DNA from: Persicaria tinctoria
Taxonomy: Eukaryota; Streptophyta; Magnoliopsida; Caryophyllales; Polygonaceae
NCBI GenBank assembly: GCA_037127255.1
Contig: JBANSL010000016.1
Coordinates: 5,148,501-5,212,500 of the forward strand
Length of the DNA stretch: 64,000 nucleotides
Reading direction: 5' to 3'
Positions 33,716-46,102 of this stretch are shown here, in pieces. The position numbers were made by a program, and so were the translations under genes. The notes under the pieces are model-generated. The model was not told where the DNA came from. It did not search any database and saw nothing but the letters and a program-made list of their open reading frames with translations. Within the stretch, counting starts at the first letter, position 1, and every line of letters begins with the position of its first letter.

Positions 33716-34967
33716 CTAGGGCTTAATATGTTCAACTTTCCGGTGTGTGACACTTTGATCTCATTCATATCTCTAACAATTCCAAATCTAAAATAACGTA
33801 TACATAGTTCGATTAACTCAAACTCAATATGATCCAAATTATGAATACTACAGATACTAATCCGAACCCGAATTTTGATTAATCTGACTAACCCGATTGC
33901 GAATCGAACAGGTGGGAATAAATGGGGGGTAATTTTGACTTTAGGCAACGATGGCAACAGGGGTCCCTCTGGCACGTGCGGCGAATGGGGAGAAGAGCTG
34001 GGAGGGTGACGTCAGCTACCTTGGCACGCGCACATACACACGTTCTGCTCATGCAACTTCATCTTTTCAATTCAACGCTTCGGTTTAATTTAAATTTTAA
34101 TCCATTTGTAAATTTAACTAAAATGAAACAATTTGATAAAAGGGAGAATAAACACGTAAAAAAACACCAATTTGTAATTTATTTTTTAACCCTTTTTATA
34201 ACAGTTTTTTACTTGTTTTTTTTTTGTCTCTCGGACACTCATTTAAACTACTTATAAAATAAACACTTGTTTATACTTGATTTTAAAATTTTTTTTACCC
34301 ATCCTTTAACTTGACCAAAAAAAATGAAACACTTTTATCTTAATTCAACCCAACTTGTAAGTTAAAAAAAGCATTAATGACTAAATCAAATTAATCTTAG
34401 ACAGTTCTCGAAGAAGAAAAAAAAATATTAATAATAAAAGTGTATGTTTGAAAATTCTTTATCTACAAAAAAAAATGAAAGAAAAAAACGGAGCTACTCT
34501 AATCTAATCCTACAGAAGTACTCCTAAGGTAGGGCGTCGCATATAACGTCATACGTCTGATGAAACTTACGGGGTTTTACGATTTTAAATAACCCAGGAG
34601 AACGGGGCCGCAGTTGCAGGGGTGGGGCCCGGTAGGGGTTGCATGAAATGACGAAATTGACCACTATTACACGCTGACACTGCAGTGTTATGTGCAAAAA
34701 GTAGCCTGACCTCTTCAGAGTTACTCCCTTTTTCCACTTTAGTTTACTTGTTGCGTATCCAATTTATCGGTAACTCCAATTTTACCACAGTTTTACTACT
34801 TTAACTAATTACTACAGTAACTAATACCCAAAATTACATGGTTTGTTCCTCCTTTTTCCTTCACCTGTCAACTCTATAATTACAAAATTAGTACCCGGTT
34901 TCGTTTATATAGTCGTTTGTCTCCCCACCTTTTCCCTTTCATTTCTTCGATCATCAGTTGGAGACTT
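33716..34967. other. Intergenic with promoter-like pieces
   Basis: No gene. GGCACGTGCGG (33972) has a G-box core, and GTGACGTCAGC (34006) an ACGT element; 34880-34960 (TTTATATAG then C/T-rich) looks like a core promoter with no gene following. Confidence 0.35.
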
Positions 34968-35225
34968 GGGGTGTGTTTGGATTCCATTTATTTTAATTAT
35001 AATGCACTAATTATATGAGTGTTTGGTTCATTGGTTGTAAAAATAAATCGAGATAAAACCTCAATTTAACCAAATAGTCACATAAATCGAGATAAAATAA
35101 TTTTATTATAATTAATAAATTCAAAAACATCATAATTTAAACCCTTAAAAAATTGTGTTAACCAAACACCGTCTTAGTATCATTTTGCATTATAAACATA
35201 ATAAATTTGGAATTCAAACATAACC
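34968..35225. mobile_element. MITE with GGGGTGTGTTTGGATTCC ends
   Basis: Left GGGGTGTGTTTGGATTCC, right (reverse complement) GGTTATGTTTGAATTCC; AT-rich interior of about 220 bp. Same end family as 39767-40077. Target duplication not clear. Confidence 0.55.
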
Positions 35226-36540
35226 TTAGAGTATATATACAAATTCTTATGGGTAATTTTATGTACCGTAGTTTTTAAGGCCGGTTTTTGTGGGAGAAAA
35301 AATAAATCTCATACTCTATGGGTGATTTCTGTAAATTGTCCTGAATTCAATTTTACAAATCTTTAATTTATAAATTTAGGTGTCCAAATATACACATTTA
35401 TACAAAATGTGTATTTTTGTACACAACTTTACTCAAATGGTTAAAGTGTGTATTTTTTGCCCACATCGACTTTTTTTAAAAATAATTGAGTAATTTATAT
35501 CTATCTACACATTTTGATTGTGATTAATATTTATTAAATGTTAAATATGTATTCCATATTATAATTTTTTATTATGCACAATTTGATATAAACAAAAACA
35601 ATTTGACTTCGATTTGAAAAATTAAATTTTCAATATTTTTCACAAAATCGGATAGTTATTTCATTAAAAATTATTATCACTAATCTAAATTAATTTTTTC
35701 GTGGGATTTAAACTTTAATATGTAAATAAATTTTCTAGCCATTAGACGTGACTTTTTAAATAAAAAATTTTCGATCAAATTAATTTATACTAAATTAAAT
35801 TTATTTATAAAAAAAGAAAAATGGTAAAGAAAATAAGGCATTGAATAAAGTTTTCAAATATAGTTTTCACTTATCAGGTCATGTATCCTCTCTTCTCACT
35901 AATAAAGTTTTCATTCACTTTCTCTAAAGGTGGAAAAATTCTGTATATAACGGAGCTTGGGTGATCAAATATACACATTTCATGTTTAAATGTACGCATT
36001 TGAACACCTTAAAAACAACCATTGTAACTCAAAATTGTGTAAAATATATACATTTATACAATTGGACGCCACCATTAGAGTTATTAGTCTAAAAAATCAA
36101 ATATAAATACACTTTTATCTTTAATTATTGAAACTATTATCTACCTAAATTATACAAGAGAAAACAAAAATATCTAAAATAATAGTATATATTTTTTCTC
36201 AACCAAATTTTCTACTTAAAAAAAATATATTTTTTTCCAATAGAGAGAATAGTACTTAATTTTGTGACAAAGACTACAACTGGAATATGGGGAATTAATG
36301 TATAATCCGTATAATGGATAATAAAGGCAAATGCATGCCTTGTTACAGTTTTAGGGTCCCAGATGATCGCCTAAGGACCTATGTAATTAATTTGTGTAGC
36401 CTTCCGTTTCCTTGTATGGTCATTTTCATCATTTTTATTTTTAATTTATAATTATCAAACTAATTAATGTATATGTTGCTCTCTTGATGAGCTATATTTA
36501 TGTTGCTCATTTTAATTTTTTCCATTTAATTTGGGTAACT
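35226..36540. other. AT-rich intergenic
   Basis: No gene. ATATACACATTTATACA-like phrases recur near 35390, 35965 and 36050, suggesting an old repeat. Confidence 0.4.
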
Positions 36541-36779
36541 AGTTTTTTTATTTATTAGATAATAATTCGAGTACCAGACAAACCTGGTTCCTCGAGAGGT
36601 CGACAGTGCCGGCAGACAGCAAACCGTCAAACATACAACGAAAATAAGAAACGGTGCAATACAAAAAGTGGCAACCAAACTGCTCAGTCGAAACAAACGA
36701 GTCTAATCCAAAGCAGTAGAGGACAACGTAGACTAAATCCGGAGGCAAACGCCACCAAGCAAATATGGGTAATTAACTA
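36541..36779 (-). mobile_element. L1-type LINE 3' end, minus strand
   Basis: On the minus strand it ends GGTTTGTCTGG, ACTCGAATTATTATCTAAT, then AAATAAAAAAA. The phrase CTCGAATT.TTA.CTAATAAA is shared with the tail at about 39430-39463. Flanks carry GGGTAACTAG and GGGTAATTAACTAG, a probable imperfect target duplication. No protein domain remains. Confidence 0.5.
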
Positions 36780-36793
36780 GTTCATTATAGACA

Positions 36794-37980
36794 GGGTTCG
36801 TATGGGACGGAGTTAATAAACTGAGTAGGGTAAAATTTATAAACTGTTGGTAAAAAGTAGTTAAAAATTTATGAAAAAATATAAACTCCGTATAGGATGA
36901 AAAATAGTTCATTTGTAAAAAGTGGAGTTTATTTGGTTGTTATTAGGGGTATGGTATTTTCAAATAAAATAAACCACGTAAACTCCCATAAAAGCTATCA
37001 AAAGTAGCTTCTTAAATACACCCCCAAATAAACTAAAATCTACTAAATAACCCCTCCCCATATGAAAAAAAAAAACTCCAATTTTAACTGTTAAAAAAAA
37101 AAAAAAAAAAACTCGTAACCATACACACCCACAACCTCCTAGTTTTCAGAGTGCTTTAATATGGAGTATATTAAAAATCTTTTCACATAAACCAATCAAA
37201 TGATATCACTTCTTCTTATAATATACAGTACTACGTATCAATGTTGTCCTTTTTATTATGGTGAGATAATAAAAGTGAATTATAAAAATAGTAAAAGTAA
37301 ATCAATATAACTCGACACTTGTTTATCCCAATTATCAAACCATTGGATATTTCACAACAATTCATGTGAAAATGGGGAAATTAACATTGCAGTATGTGTA
37401 TCAAATGAATAGAGAATGAGGTGAATGTCAATACAAAATATCCCATTGACACTTCAACCGACATAATATATTACGGGAAATAAACATAGTTTTTTTAAGT
37501 AAAAAAAAGAGAAAAAATTCGTTTAAAATTAGATAAAGGAGGTTTTAAAAAAGGGAATCATATCTTTTTTAAAACGAGATGATGTTGGTAGGGTGATTGC
37601 GTGTGATGCCAGAAGATGCAGGACGGTGGGTGTGTATGGATGCAATTTTAGTAGTTAATAAACTACTAAAATTGGGGGTTGAAATTTTTAACCTTGTATG
37701 GGGAGGGGTTTATTAGGAGATTTTAGTTTATTTGGGGGTTTATTTAATAAGCTATTTTTGATAGCTTTTTGGGAGTTTATGTGGTTTATTTGATTTGAAA
37801 ATACCATAATACCCCTAATAATAACAAAATAAACCTACACTTTTTACAAATAAACTGTTTTTCAACCCATACGGAGTTTATATTTTTTCATAAATTTTTA
37901 ACTACTTTTTACCAACAGTTTATAAATTTTACCCTGTTTATAATTTTAGTCGGTTTATTAACTCCGTCCCATACGAACCC
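36794..37980. mobile_element. Foldback element with ~300-bp terminal inverted repeats
   Basis: Left arm from GGGTTCGTATGGGACGGAG through about 37110 matches the right arm (about 37650-37980) in reverse. Many blocks can be followed: GTTAATAAAC, AATTTATAAACTGTTGG, TAAAAAGTAGTTAAAAATT, TAAACTCCGTAT, GGGGTTATTTAGTAG-type. The centre (37150-37640) is AT-rich, without a gene. Long TIRs suggest a MULE-type non-autonomous element; no 9-bp target duplication is visible. Confidence 0.75.
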
Positions 37981-38369
37981 GGTATCTCCGAACCAAGCTG
38001 AAGCAGTTGGTCTGCAAATTGGCCTGTTGGAAGCTCGTAGGCTGGGGATCCGAAGAGTTGCGGTGGAGAGAGATTGCCTTGCGATTGTAAATGCGATCAA
38101 TGGTGTGTGGTCGACTCCCTGGGAGATCGAAATCCTTTTGTCGGATATCCTTCGTCTACTTCGCTTGTTCGAGACGTTTTATTTGTCCCACATTTTTCAG
38201 GGAGGCGAACAGGGCGGCTGATCGACTCACGCACATGGCTTTGGAGTCCGTCTCGACGTCTTGGAATTCTGATTTAGAGTTTCAAACTCTCGTCCGTAAG
38301 GACGCTCTTGGGTGGTAGTACAACCGTGGTTGACACCCCCAAATTCTCGCCTGTATCAAAAAAAAAAAT
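37981..38369 (+). mobile_element. 5'-truncated L1 LINE fragment with RNase H domain
   Basis: It encodes the C-terminal RNase H of plant L1 polyproteins: NQAEAVGLQIGLLEARRLGI, VERDCLAIVNAI, then after a frameshift near 38200 REANRAADRLTHMALES and a stop at 38318. A ~50-base 3' UTR and short poly-A (38358-38368) follow. It directly abuts the right arm of the foldback element. The frameshift and truncation make it dead. Confidence 0.75.
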
Positions 38370-38389
38370 CTTTAAAAAACGCCCTCTAG

Positions 38390-39463
38390 AGCTTTTCCAA
38401 GAAACCCACGCCGCTACATACCATCATCCTCTATCTTCGGTCAGGATGAACAACAACCACTCCGACAAATCACATCTAACTGTTTGACTAACTCACCTCC
38501 TAGTCTCCTTCTTTTGTGCACTCCCTCTTCCATCTTTGGCGGTGGACTAGGTGAGGCCCGAACAACAAACAACATCTATGGTCAAACCTCTCTCTTCGAA
38601 GAGCCAAAATCTCTCTTCGGAGAGCCCCAACTTCTCTCCTCGAAGAGTGTTCGGATTAGTGGGTACTAGGTAGCTTCGCCCATCATCGTGCGGGCTCCTC
38701 CTCCTCGGTGTTATCGACTTGGCCGGTGTCCCTCAATCCTTCGATTTGTCCACCTCCTTTTCGCCTCTGTACCAGGCCTGCTTGGTTGTGGTGTTGGTCG
38801 TTATTTTGGCTAAACCCTCTCCGTTTTCCCCGGCCTGGGCGGTGTCCATTCAAAGCCAAAATCAATTTGGGGCTTTTGTTGACCTTTGGTTCTTGTCCCC
38901 AAATCCTTCTTCCTCCACTAGCCTTTGGTTCTCCAGTCTCGCTCCAATCCCGACCTCCTGCCTTCTGGCTCCAGCGGTCATTTACTCCTCTCCCATCTTT
39001 CGTTGGTGCTTCGCCCTGCTTTGGCACCCGCTCTCTCACCCCTTTCCTCGGGTGGTGGTTGGTGGCTGTCGGTGGTGCGGATTGCCCTTTACCTAGGACT
39101 TTCTTGTCGAGTGATGGGGTTCTAGCAGTCAGAGCGGGACATGCTGGGGTTGTGGTAGTGTGTATCAAGGCGTCTCTTTTTCTCCGAAAGATTGTTTCCT
39201 TGGAGGTTCCTCGTCATTGCCCACAGGGGACTCCTAATGTACTATTGGTCTGCGGTGCTACTTCTGAATAGTGCTTGACTTCCTCCGTCGTCTACGTCCT
39301 CATCTCGTTTGGTTTAGTTGTGTTTAGTGTCGCTTTTGTAAAGTGTTATTGCTTGTATTTTGCATCATCTTTATTTTTGTTTGTTTGTTTAGACGGTTTT
39401 CCTCTCCTTTGAGGTTTAGATATACCCGACCTCGAATTTTTACCTAATAAAAATAAAAATAAA
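38390..39463 (+). mobile_element. Retroposon-like segment with L1-type 3' tail
   Basis: C/T-rich sequence ending GATATACCCGACCTCGAATTTTTACCTAATAAAAATAAAAATAAA-type tail (shared motif with the LINE end at 36541-36779). A triple CTCTTCGAAGAG-like motif lies at 38598-38648. Long frames on both strands (38708-39271 plus; 38683-39168 minus) show no recognised domain, so no gene is called. Confidence 0.35.
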
Positions 39464-39766
39464 GGAGGTTTAAGGAGTAACTATTTGGTGTGCGGGGTGG
39501 GGAATAGTTATTTGGTGGAACTTAAGAAAGAGGGGCCTACTCAAATTTAAATGCATGACATGCATATGAATATATGATGATGGAAAATTAAAAGCCTACT
39601 AAATAAAAGTGAATAGTACAATTCGTATAATTTATGCTTCAATCAATATTTTATAACTTGCAAAACAATTTTTATGTGTAGTAGTTATTAATGTTTCCAT
39701 CCCGCCGAATTCCGATGTATTAAACTGGACTAAAACACAAAGAATACAATTAATACCATTCAATCA
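39464..39766. other. AT-rich spacer
   Basis: Nothing supportable. Confidence 0.5.
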
Positions 39767-40077
39767 AGGGTTTGTTTGGATTCCCAAACAATTATATATA
39801 TTTATTAATATAAATTCTGTAAAATTAGTTATTAGTATAATTTATAATATATTTCAAGTAACACAAAATTTTAAATAAAATACCTTATAAATTATTTTAT
39901 TTAATTACATTAAATTTAAAATATAATCATCAACTTTACGCAATAGTTTAAATTGAGTTAACAATTTAAATGGTGTTTAATTTTAAATCAACATTATTTT
40001 AAATAAATTGTAAACACTATTAAAATATTTATATTTATAATTACACTATAAGCATAATAGGAATCCAAACACACCCT
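39767..40077. mobile_element. MITE with TTTGTTTGGATTCC ends
   Basis: Left AGGGTTTGTTTGGATTCC, right (reverse complement) AGGGTGTGTTTGGATTCC; AT-rich interior. Same end type as 34968-35225. Target duplication not resolved. Confidence 0.6.
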
Positions 40078-41877
40078 AAGAATCACCTACACCTTGAATT
40101 ATGACGTGGCGAATAATTATAAGACCGAGTTTATTTAATGTGATAAGAGTGTAAAAAATGGTTCTAATTAAATTAATGCGATATGTTGACTAATAGAGTT
40201 TAAAGTTGATTTATATTTTGCAACATTTTAGCAATGCTTTTTAAATATGTACATACAGAACGCAACTTTAGCTGTAACAAAATATCGCTATCGCTAACAC
40301 GTTATTATCAATTGAAATGATAATCGAGAGAGAAATAGATAAGAGAAGGCGGCCCCGGGGCCGGCTGGGTAAATGAACAACAAACAATATATAACGCATT
40401 TAATGTGTAATGTAAAAACAAGGTATAGATGGTTGTGATTGTGAAGAGTGAAGACGTCTCCTATCAATAATGCCGGTAGCTAGGAGTACCGTATAACGCA
40501 TAATGGCATGCCCTCCCTATGGGTTTGGGAGGTCCTGTTTGAAACACCTAACCCCTATGTTTTTATTTTTTAAAATAAAGGAAAATATTTGAGTTATGAT
40601 TGGTAACTTAGTAGTTGGCGGATCGGTGGACGGACTGATTGTTATAAAACTAAACCAAAACAATTGAAAAAACAACAAGACAAATGACTCAAAAGACTGC
40701 AAATATTGAGAATATGAGAGAGTGTAAGGATATTACACGATGTCTCGACGGAAAGCAACAATCTATCACCGGAAAGAGCGACGTATGGGGAAGCGTGGAT
40801 TAACGACGTTCTTTAAAGATGTGCAGAATAACCCAGCATGATTGACCCAACACGAAAAAACACGAATCGAAACTGAAACGATAATACGACGTTCCCTATG
40901 TGTGTGTGCACTACTTACATAGAGGTCGCGTGTTCAATGAACTCTCCAACGTTTCCTTTTTTTTAAATGCTGTTTTTTTATTATTATTTTAAGTTAAACC
41001 CTAAAACATCCGCCTCTCTCCACATTAGCATTTCATTTCCACACCTCCGCCTCTCTCCCTCAACACAGAGACTCAAATTCATCTCCAAACCCAAATTCGT
41101 CGCTCTCCCTCAAACTCAAATTCATCTCCGGATCCAAGTCATATCAGCCTCATATTCCTCTCCTTCTTCTCCCACGACAACGAATTTGGAACGGTGGAAT
41201 GAGCACTTTTCTATCTCCACTTCTCCAATAATATCAACGAGTTGTTCATCTTTAGCTTCTCCTGCAGTTCTTTGACTACGTACGAATGTACGATGGATGA
41301 AAGTAGCAATTTGAGTTCCATCCATGGGCATATCTAATTCTAGGGGCAAGGGGGAGCATATGCCCCTCTTTTCATCCAACGAATTACCTATACTTATTCT
41401 AATATAACTTCGTTTTGATATATTGTAAGCCAATGTAATATTCGAGTAGAAAGTTATAAACGTTTTAAAGTTAAACACTTATTTGGCTCCAAATTTTTTG
41501 CAATTGCATTTATTTATTTAATAATAAAAAAAAAAGTTGTTTGATGAAAGAAATAGAGTGATGAAATGAAGGCATCATTTGGTTGGTGATAATGAAAAAT
41601 GGGGCAGCCACCAGGCCGCCAATATTCTCGGTGTTTTGCCGTGGGGACAACCGGACAATTTATGTCACATTTTGGACACAGTTCTTGAAACTCATTACAA
41701 AATCCTCAACAAATATTATCATAATTTAATCAAGTTTAATCTAATGTCACCTAATTAATTCAATTTCTTGATGGACCCAAAGGCATCTAACATTTTAAAA
41801 TACTATTGGTAACATAATCACTGTAGTATGATCAACCTAAAGGTGGAAACGTACACTTCCAAATCAGAATCTCATTA

Positions 41878-41936
<59 letters not shown>

Positions 41937-43195
41937 ATACATTAATATAATATATATATACACCTTATTAGTTCTTCCTCGGAACTTTAACAACTTGACT
42001 AATAAACCCTTTCCTATTTATTATACTATTTCCTCCCGTACTTTTTAACTGAATTTTATTGTCTACTATGTTTATTTAGAATGATAAAAATGATGTAAAT
42101 ATTAATTTTTAAAAAAAACTTAATCATATGAAATTATTTTTAAAAAAAATATTTTATATAATTTTTATTGTTATAAAAAAACCATATTTGAATAATAAAA
42201 TTTATTTAAAAAATAATAGAGAAAGTACATAAGTTGAAAATTGAAATTGTCAAATTTAGTCAAATTTTACCATTAAAATTCAAGCTCTAAACACAAGTTG
42301 AATAAGATTTCATAAATTTAAATCTTGATTGGACGAAAAATAACCCAACTTTTTAAGTCACTAAATCGTCAACAAATTAAGAGTAACGCTGCTCCAATTT
42401 TGTCATATCATAAACTCGATTAGGAGAAAAGTCTTCTCAAACCAAAGCAAAACAAATTGTATAATTGTCTTATCATAAACTTGTCAATATTGTACGAGTC
42501 ACTTGCTTAGTCCAATTTTGAACATTGAAAAAGAAGGCATGCTAACAATTAATTAATGACAATAACTTTTGCTTACCAAAAAAATTACCTAATCGAATTC
42601 ACATTGACACAATACGTATCAATTGATTTTATGATAGATTCTAACTTTGCTTGGTTCGAGTCCAACTTTGAACTTTCACATTGCAACATCCTATATATAA
42701 TTGAGGTAATTTGTAAACTTAAATGTGCAAGTGCGCAAAGCCTAGCTAATGTCTGAAATTATGCAATTAGATAGTAAATAAGTACAGGATCAATGATGAT
42801 TGATGACATTAATTAATTAATTAATTAATTATGAACTCACTTGACTAATTAATAAGTCGAGTGGGTTGATCTTACTTAGGATATTAGTAAATTTGTGCCT
42901 CCCAATGAGAGTTAGGCAATGCATTAATTAAGATTTAGTGGGTATTTATGCATGATGGGTTCAAGAGAGACAATCACCAACTATTGCACGTGGTTGATTA
43001 TGCCTCTAAACAACATGATTCCCCTTTTTAATTGTAAGTTTAAGGGCCAACACAAGACACTAGCTTTCCTAGTTTCTGCAATCTCTACTTTTTTTCATAA
43101 TGTATTCAAATTAGGAGACGTGTTAATTTTCAAGCTTAGTATATACATACATGAATGGCAAAATCTTGTTCATAAATAACAACGGTTACAATTTT

Positions 43196-43234
<39 letters not shown>

Positions 43235-43547
43235 TTTAACCTTAATTATTAAAGTAATCCTGCCTAATCTAATCTTCCACATGTGTGTTGCATTTGTAAT
43301 CTATATATACTTGTGACGATCAAGATTGGCAAGACCGGTGTGTTGATTTACATGAACAAATTTCAAATATTACGTATTTACATGGGCGGATCTGAGGGGG
43401 CTCAGGGTTGCATTAGCCCCGTAGCTAACTCCAAAAAAAAGAGAAAAAAAATATTTTTTTTTATAATTTATTTTTATATAATATTTACTAAGTTTAGGGA
43501 TAGAAGAGTTAAAAAAGAATTATGAATTACTAAAACAACTTAGTTTA
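40078..43547. other. Intergenic, AT-rich, microsatellites
   Basis: No gene is supported. 40960-41290 is C-rich with a duplicated AAACTCAAATTCATCTCC-like phrase, perhaps a leader fragment of a lost gene. (TA)n tracts occur at about 41881-41933 and 43199-43231, and (TTAA)n at 42811-42830. Confidence 0.4.
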
Positions 43548-43956
43548 GAGCATCCCCAATAACTTATGTAAAATAGAGAAAATAGGCAATTTTAGAGGAA
43601 ATATAGGTTTTTTTAACCCCAATAGCTTTTTGTAAAACCATCTCTAAAACAGAGAAATGGGAGGAAAGAGAAAAAAAATCTCTAAATTTAGAGAAAGGCT
43701 TAAAATCTGTAAAATTAAATGCATTTACTCATTCACATGTCTACTCATTTATTCATTGGTTGTTACATATTGATTTAATTAATTTATTGAAATTTTATTT
43801 ATTAAATTATGAATTTATTCATTTATTATAGTGTATAAAAAATGTATAAATATGTAAAATAGAGAAGCTGTTGGGGTTAGAGTATAAAAATTATAGAGAT
43901 TTTGATATTTTTCTCTCCATAATAGAGAATTTTTAGGGAAGCTATTAGGCTTGCTC
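43548..43956. mobile_element. Tourist-type MITE, TTA target duplication
   Basis: Left GAGCATCCCCAATAACTT, right (reverse complement) GAGCAAGCCTAATAGCTTCC; flanked by TTA at 43545-43547 and 43957-43959. Length 409 bp, AT-rich, non-coding. Ends resemble those of the Harbinger at 2283-5953, so a Harbinger transposase probably moved it. Confidence 0.85.
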
Positions 43957-44496
43957 TTAGTCGGTAAGGAGAGAAATTTATCATCCTAAGTCATGGGTTC
44001 AAACATCAAGCCCCTTTTATAACCCTCCCCTTTTTCATAATTTTGTTTTCTTCTACTAAAAATGGTATGCATACCAAAAAAAATTCTCATCTTTCATAAT
44101 TTTTATTTTTCTTGTTTTTTTCTACTGAAAATGATCATTTAAGTCATAAATTTAAGATATTTCCTAAGATATTTAAATTAAAAAAAATAATATATACATG
44201 CTATAAAAAAAATTCTCCCAAAAATATCTAGCCCCCTAATTTTTTTTTCCTGGATATGCCACTGCATGTTAATTTATTTGACGCAATATGCTAAATGTTG
44301 ATAAGAAGATTAATTGTACTTAAACACGACTTCTGTCATCTGTGTGATGGCAGTGTCCAAATCTGCTGCTAAACAATTTAAATCACACTTCTTTACACAT
44401 ATTGATTGGTTAAATTCACCATCACTACTCTTATTTTCTTTCATAATAAATGATGTTTTTCTTTAATTTATATATCTATCTATCTATTAGAAAGAA

Positions 44497-45382
44497 GGCC
44501 AAATTGCAGAAAACCACCCTTTAAATTGTTTTGCGTGAAACCACCCCTTAAAACGAAAATTGCAGAAAACCACAATTTAAAACCGTTTTTCTTGCAAAGT
44601 CACACCCATCACCCAATTTTCGTTAATTAAATGTTAAAGTGTGTGGGAATTTAATAACACCCCTTATTATTATTATTATTATTATTTTACTCATTCAATT
44701 GATATTAGTTGATATTTAACTTTTTGACATATTTTTCAAAAGCAAAAAACACTATAAATATAAAAAAATTGTTTTTTTATAAATAATTTCATACTTACAA
44801 AAAAACTCTATAAAAAATTGATGTGTAATTTATGTTTTATACATATAAAAAAAAATGTGTAATACTAGGGCTACTTGAAGAAAATAATTTTTTTTTTAAA
44901 AATAATGTTTCATATAGATTTTATTATTCTAAAAATGTATGTGGAATAGTGAACATATTTTTAGAATAATAAAAACTATATAACATATCATTTTTTTAAA
45001 ATGTATTTTCTTTAAGTAACCCTTTAGTAATATACACTTTTTAAAATATATAAAACATCAATCATATCTATTTTTTATAGTGTTTTTACTAATAAGTAAG
45101 AAATTATATTTAAAAAATTATATTTCATTAAAAAAATTACTTTTGAAAAACATGTTAAAAGGTAAAAATTAATTAATACCGATTGGGTAAAGTAAAATAA
45201 TAATAAAAACAAGGGATGTAATTGATTTTCATGCACTTTAACATTTAATTAACAATAATTGGGTGATGGGTGTGACTTTGCAAAGAAAACAGTTTTAAAG
45301 GGTGGTTTTCTACAATTTTCATTTTATGGGGTGGTTTCACGCAAAACAGCTTATTTAAAGGGTGGTTTTCTGCAATTTGGCC
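44497..45382. mobile_element. Mutator-like foldback MITE, 9-bp target duplication
   Basis: TAGAAAGAA is exactly duplicated at 44488-44496 and 45383-45391. The terminal inverted repeats begin GGCCAAATTGCAGAAAACC and extend about 140-150 bases (CCACCCTTTAAA, TTTTGCGTGAAACCACCCC, GCAAAGTCACACCCATCACCC, GTTAATTAAATGTTAAAGTG). The 600-bp middle is AT-rich and non-coding. Long TIRs plus a 9-bp duplication are the Mutator signature. Confidence 0.9.
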
Positions 45383-45422
45383 TAGAAAGAAAGACACGTA
45401 TATGTGTACGTAATAGTGGATC

Positions 45423-45913
45423 CAGGCCCGGCCCAAGGATGGAACACATGGCCCGATTGCACAGGGCTCCCAAAATATTTGGGGCCCCAGAGTATTGAGC
45501 TGGTATGTATATAGCCTTTCTCCTTATTTTTTTTACCCTAATTTTTTTTTATCAAAAGAGAAAGAAAAGAGCACGGTAATTAAAGAAAAAATGTCCACTT
45601 CATCTTTCCCAATCCCATCAGACTCTCGCCGCTTCTCAGAACTTCCGCCGGCCGCCATAGCCTTCAAGCTTCAAGCCATCTCCTAGTTTAGATTTTTGTA
45701 GTGGTGATTTTCATAACGGCATTATTTCACTCTTAATTCTTTATATCTCCTTCCACACAATTTTCCCTTCCATCCCATCCTCTATTCTTCCCTTTCTTCT
45801 ATTCTAATATATGCTACCAATTGTAAACGAAAATCGAAGGTCAAAGGGCCAAATCCAACGGGGCCTAATTTTGATTATAGAACAGGGCCTCTACAACCGT
45901 AGGACCGGCCCTG
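45423..45913. mobile_element. hAT-type non-autonomous element, 8-bp target duplication
   Basis: AGTGGATC is exactly duplicated at 45415-45422 and 45914-45921. Ends: left CAGGCCCGGCCCAAGG, right (reverse complement) CAGGGCCGGTCCTACGG. It contains a short open frame (from ATG 45591, MSTSSFPIPSDSRRFSELPP) of about 30 codons, possibly the start of the parental transposase or a captured leader. It lies 40 bases from the Mutator-like element. Confidence 0.85.
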
Positions 45914-46102
45914 AGTGGATCTTAACCGATATTCTTGAACCAACTCTGAAGTAACGCCTCTAAGTTACCAAATCTATGCAAATCCACAACACATACCTAT
46001 ATAATATCAAGTTTCCAAACTTATATATGTATATGTGGGGATCGGATCAGACCGGATCAAGGAGGCAAAATTAACGTTTCAAGTTTGAACATGTACGTAT
46101 AT

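Noticed and set aside
38683..39271. 161- and 187-codon frames on opposite strands
   Set aside because: No recognisable domain, they overlap each other, and the segment ends in a LINE-like tail; open because of C/T-rich composition.
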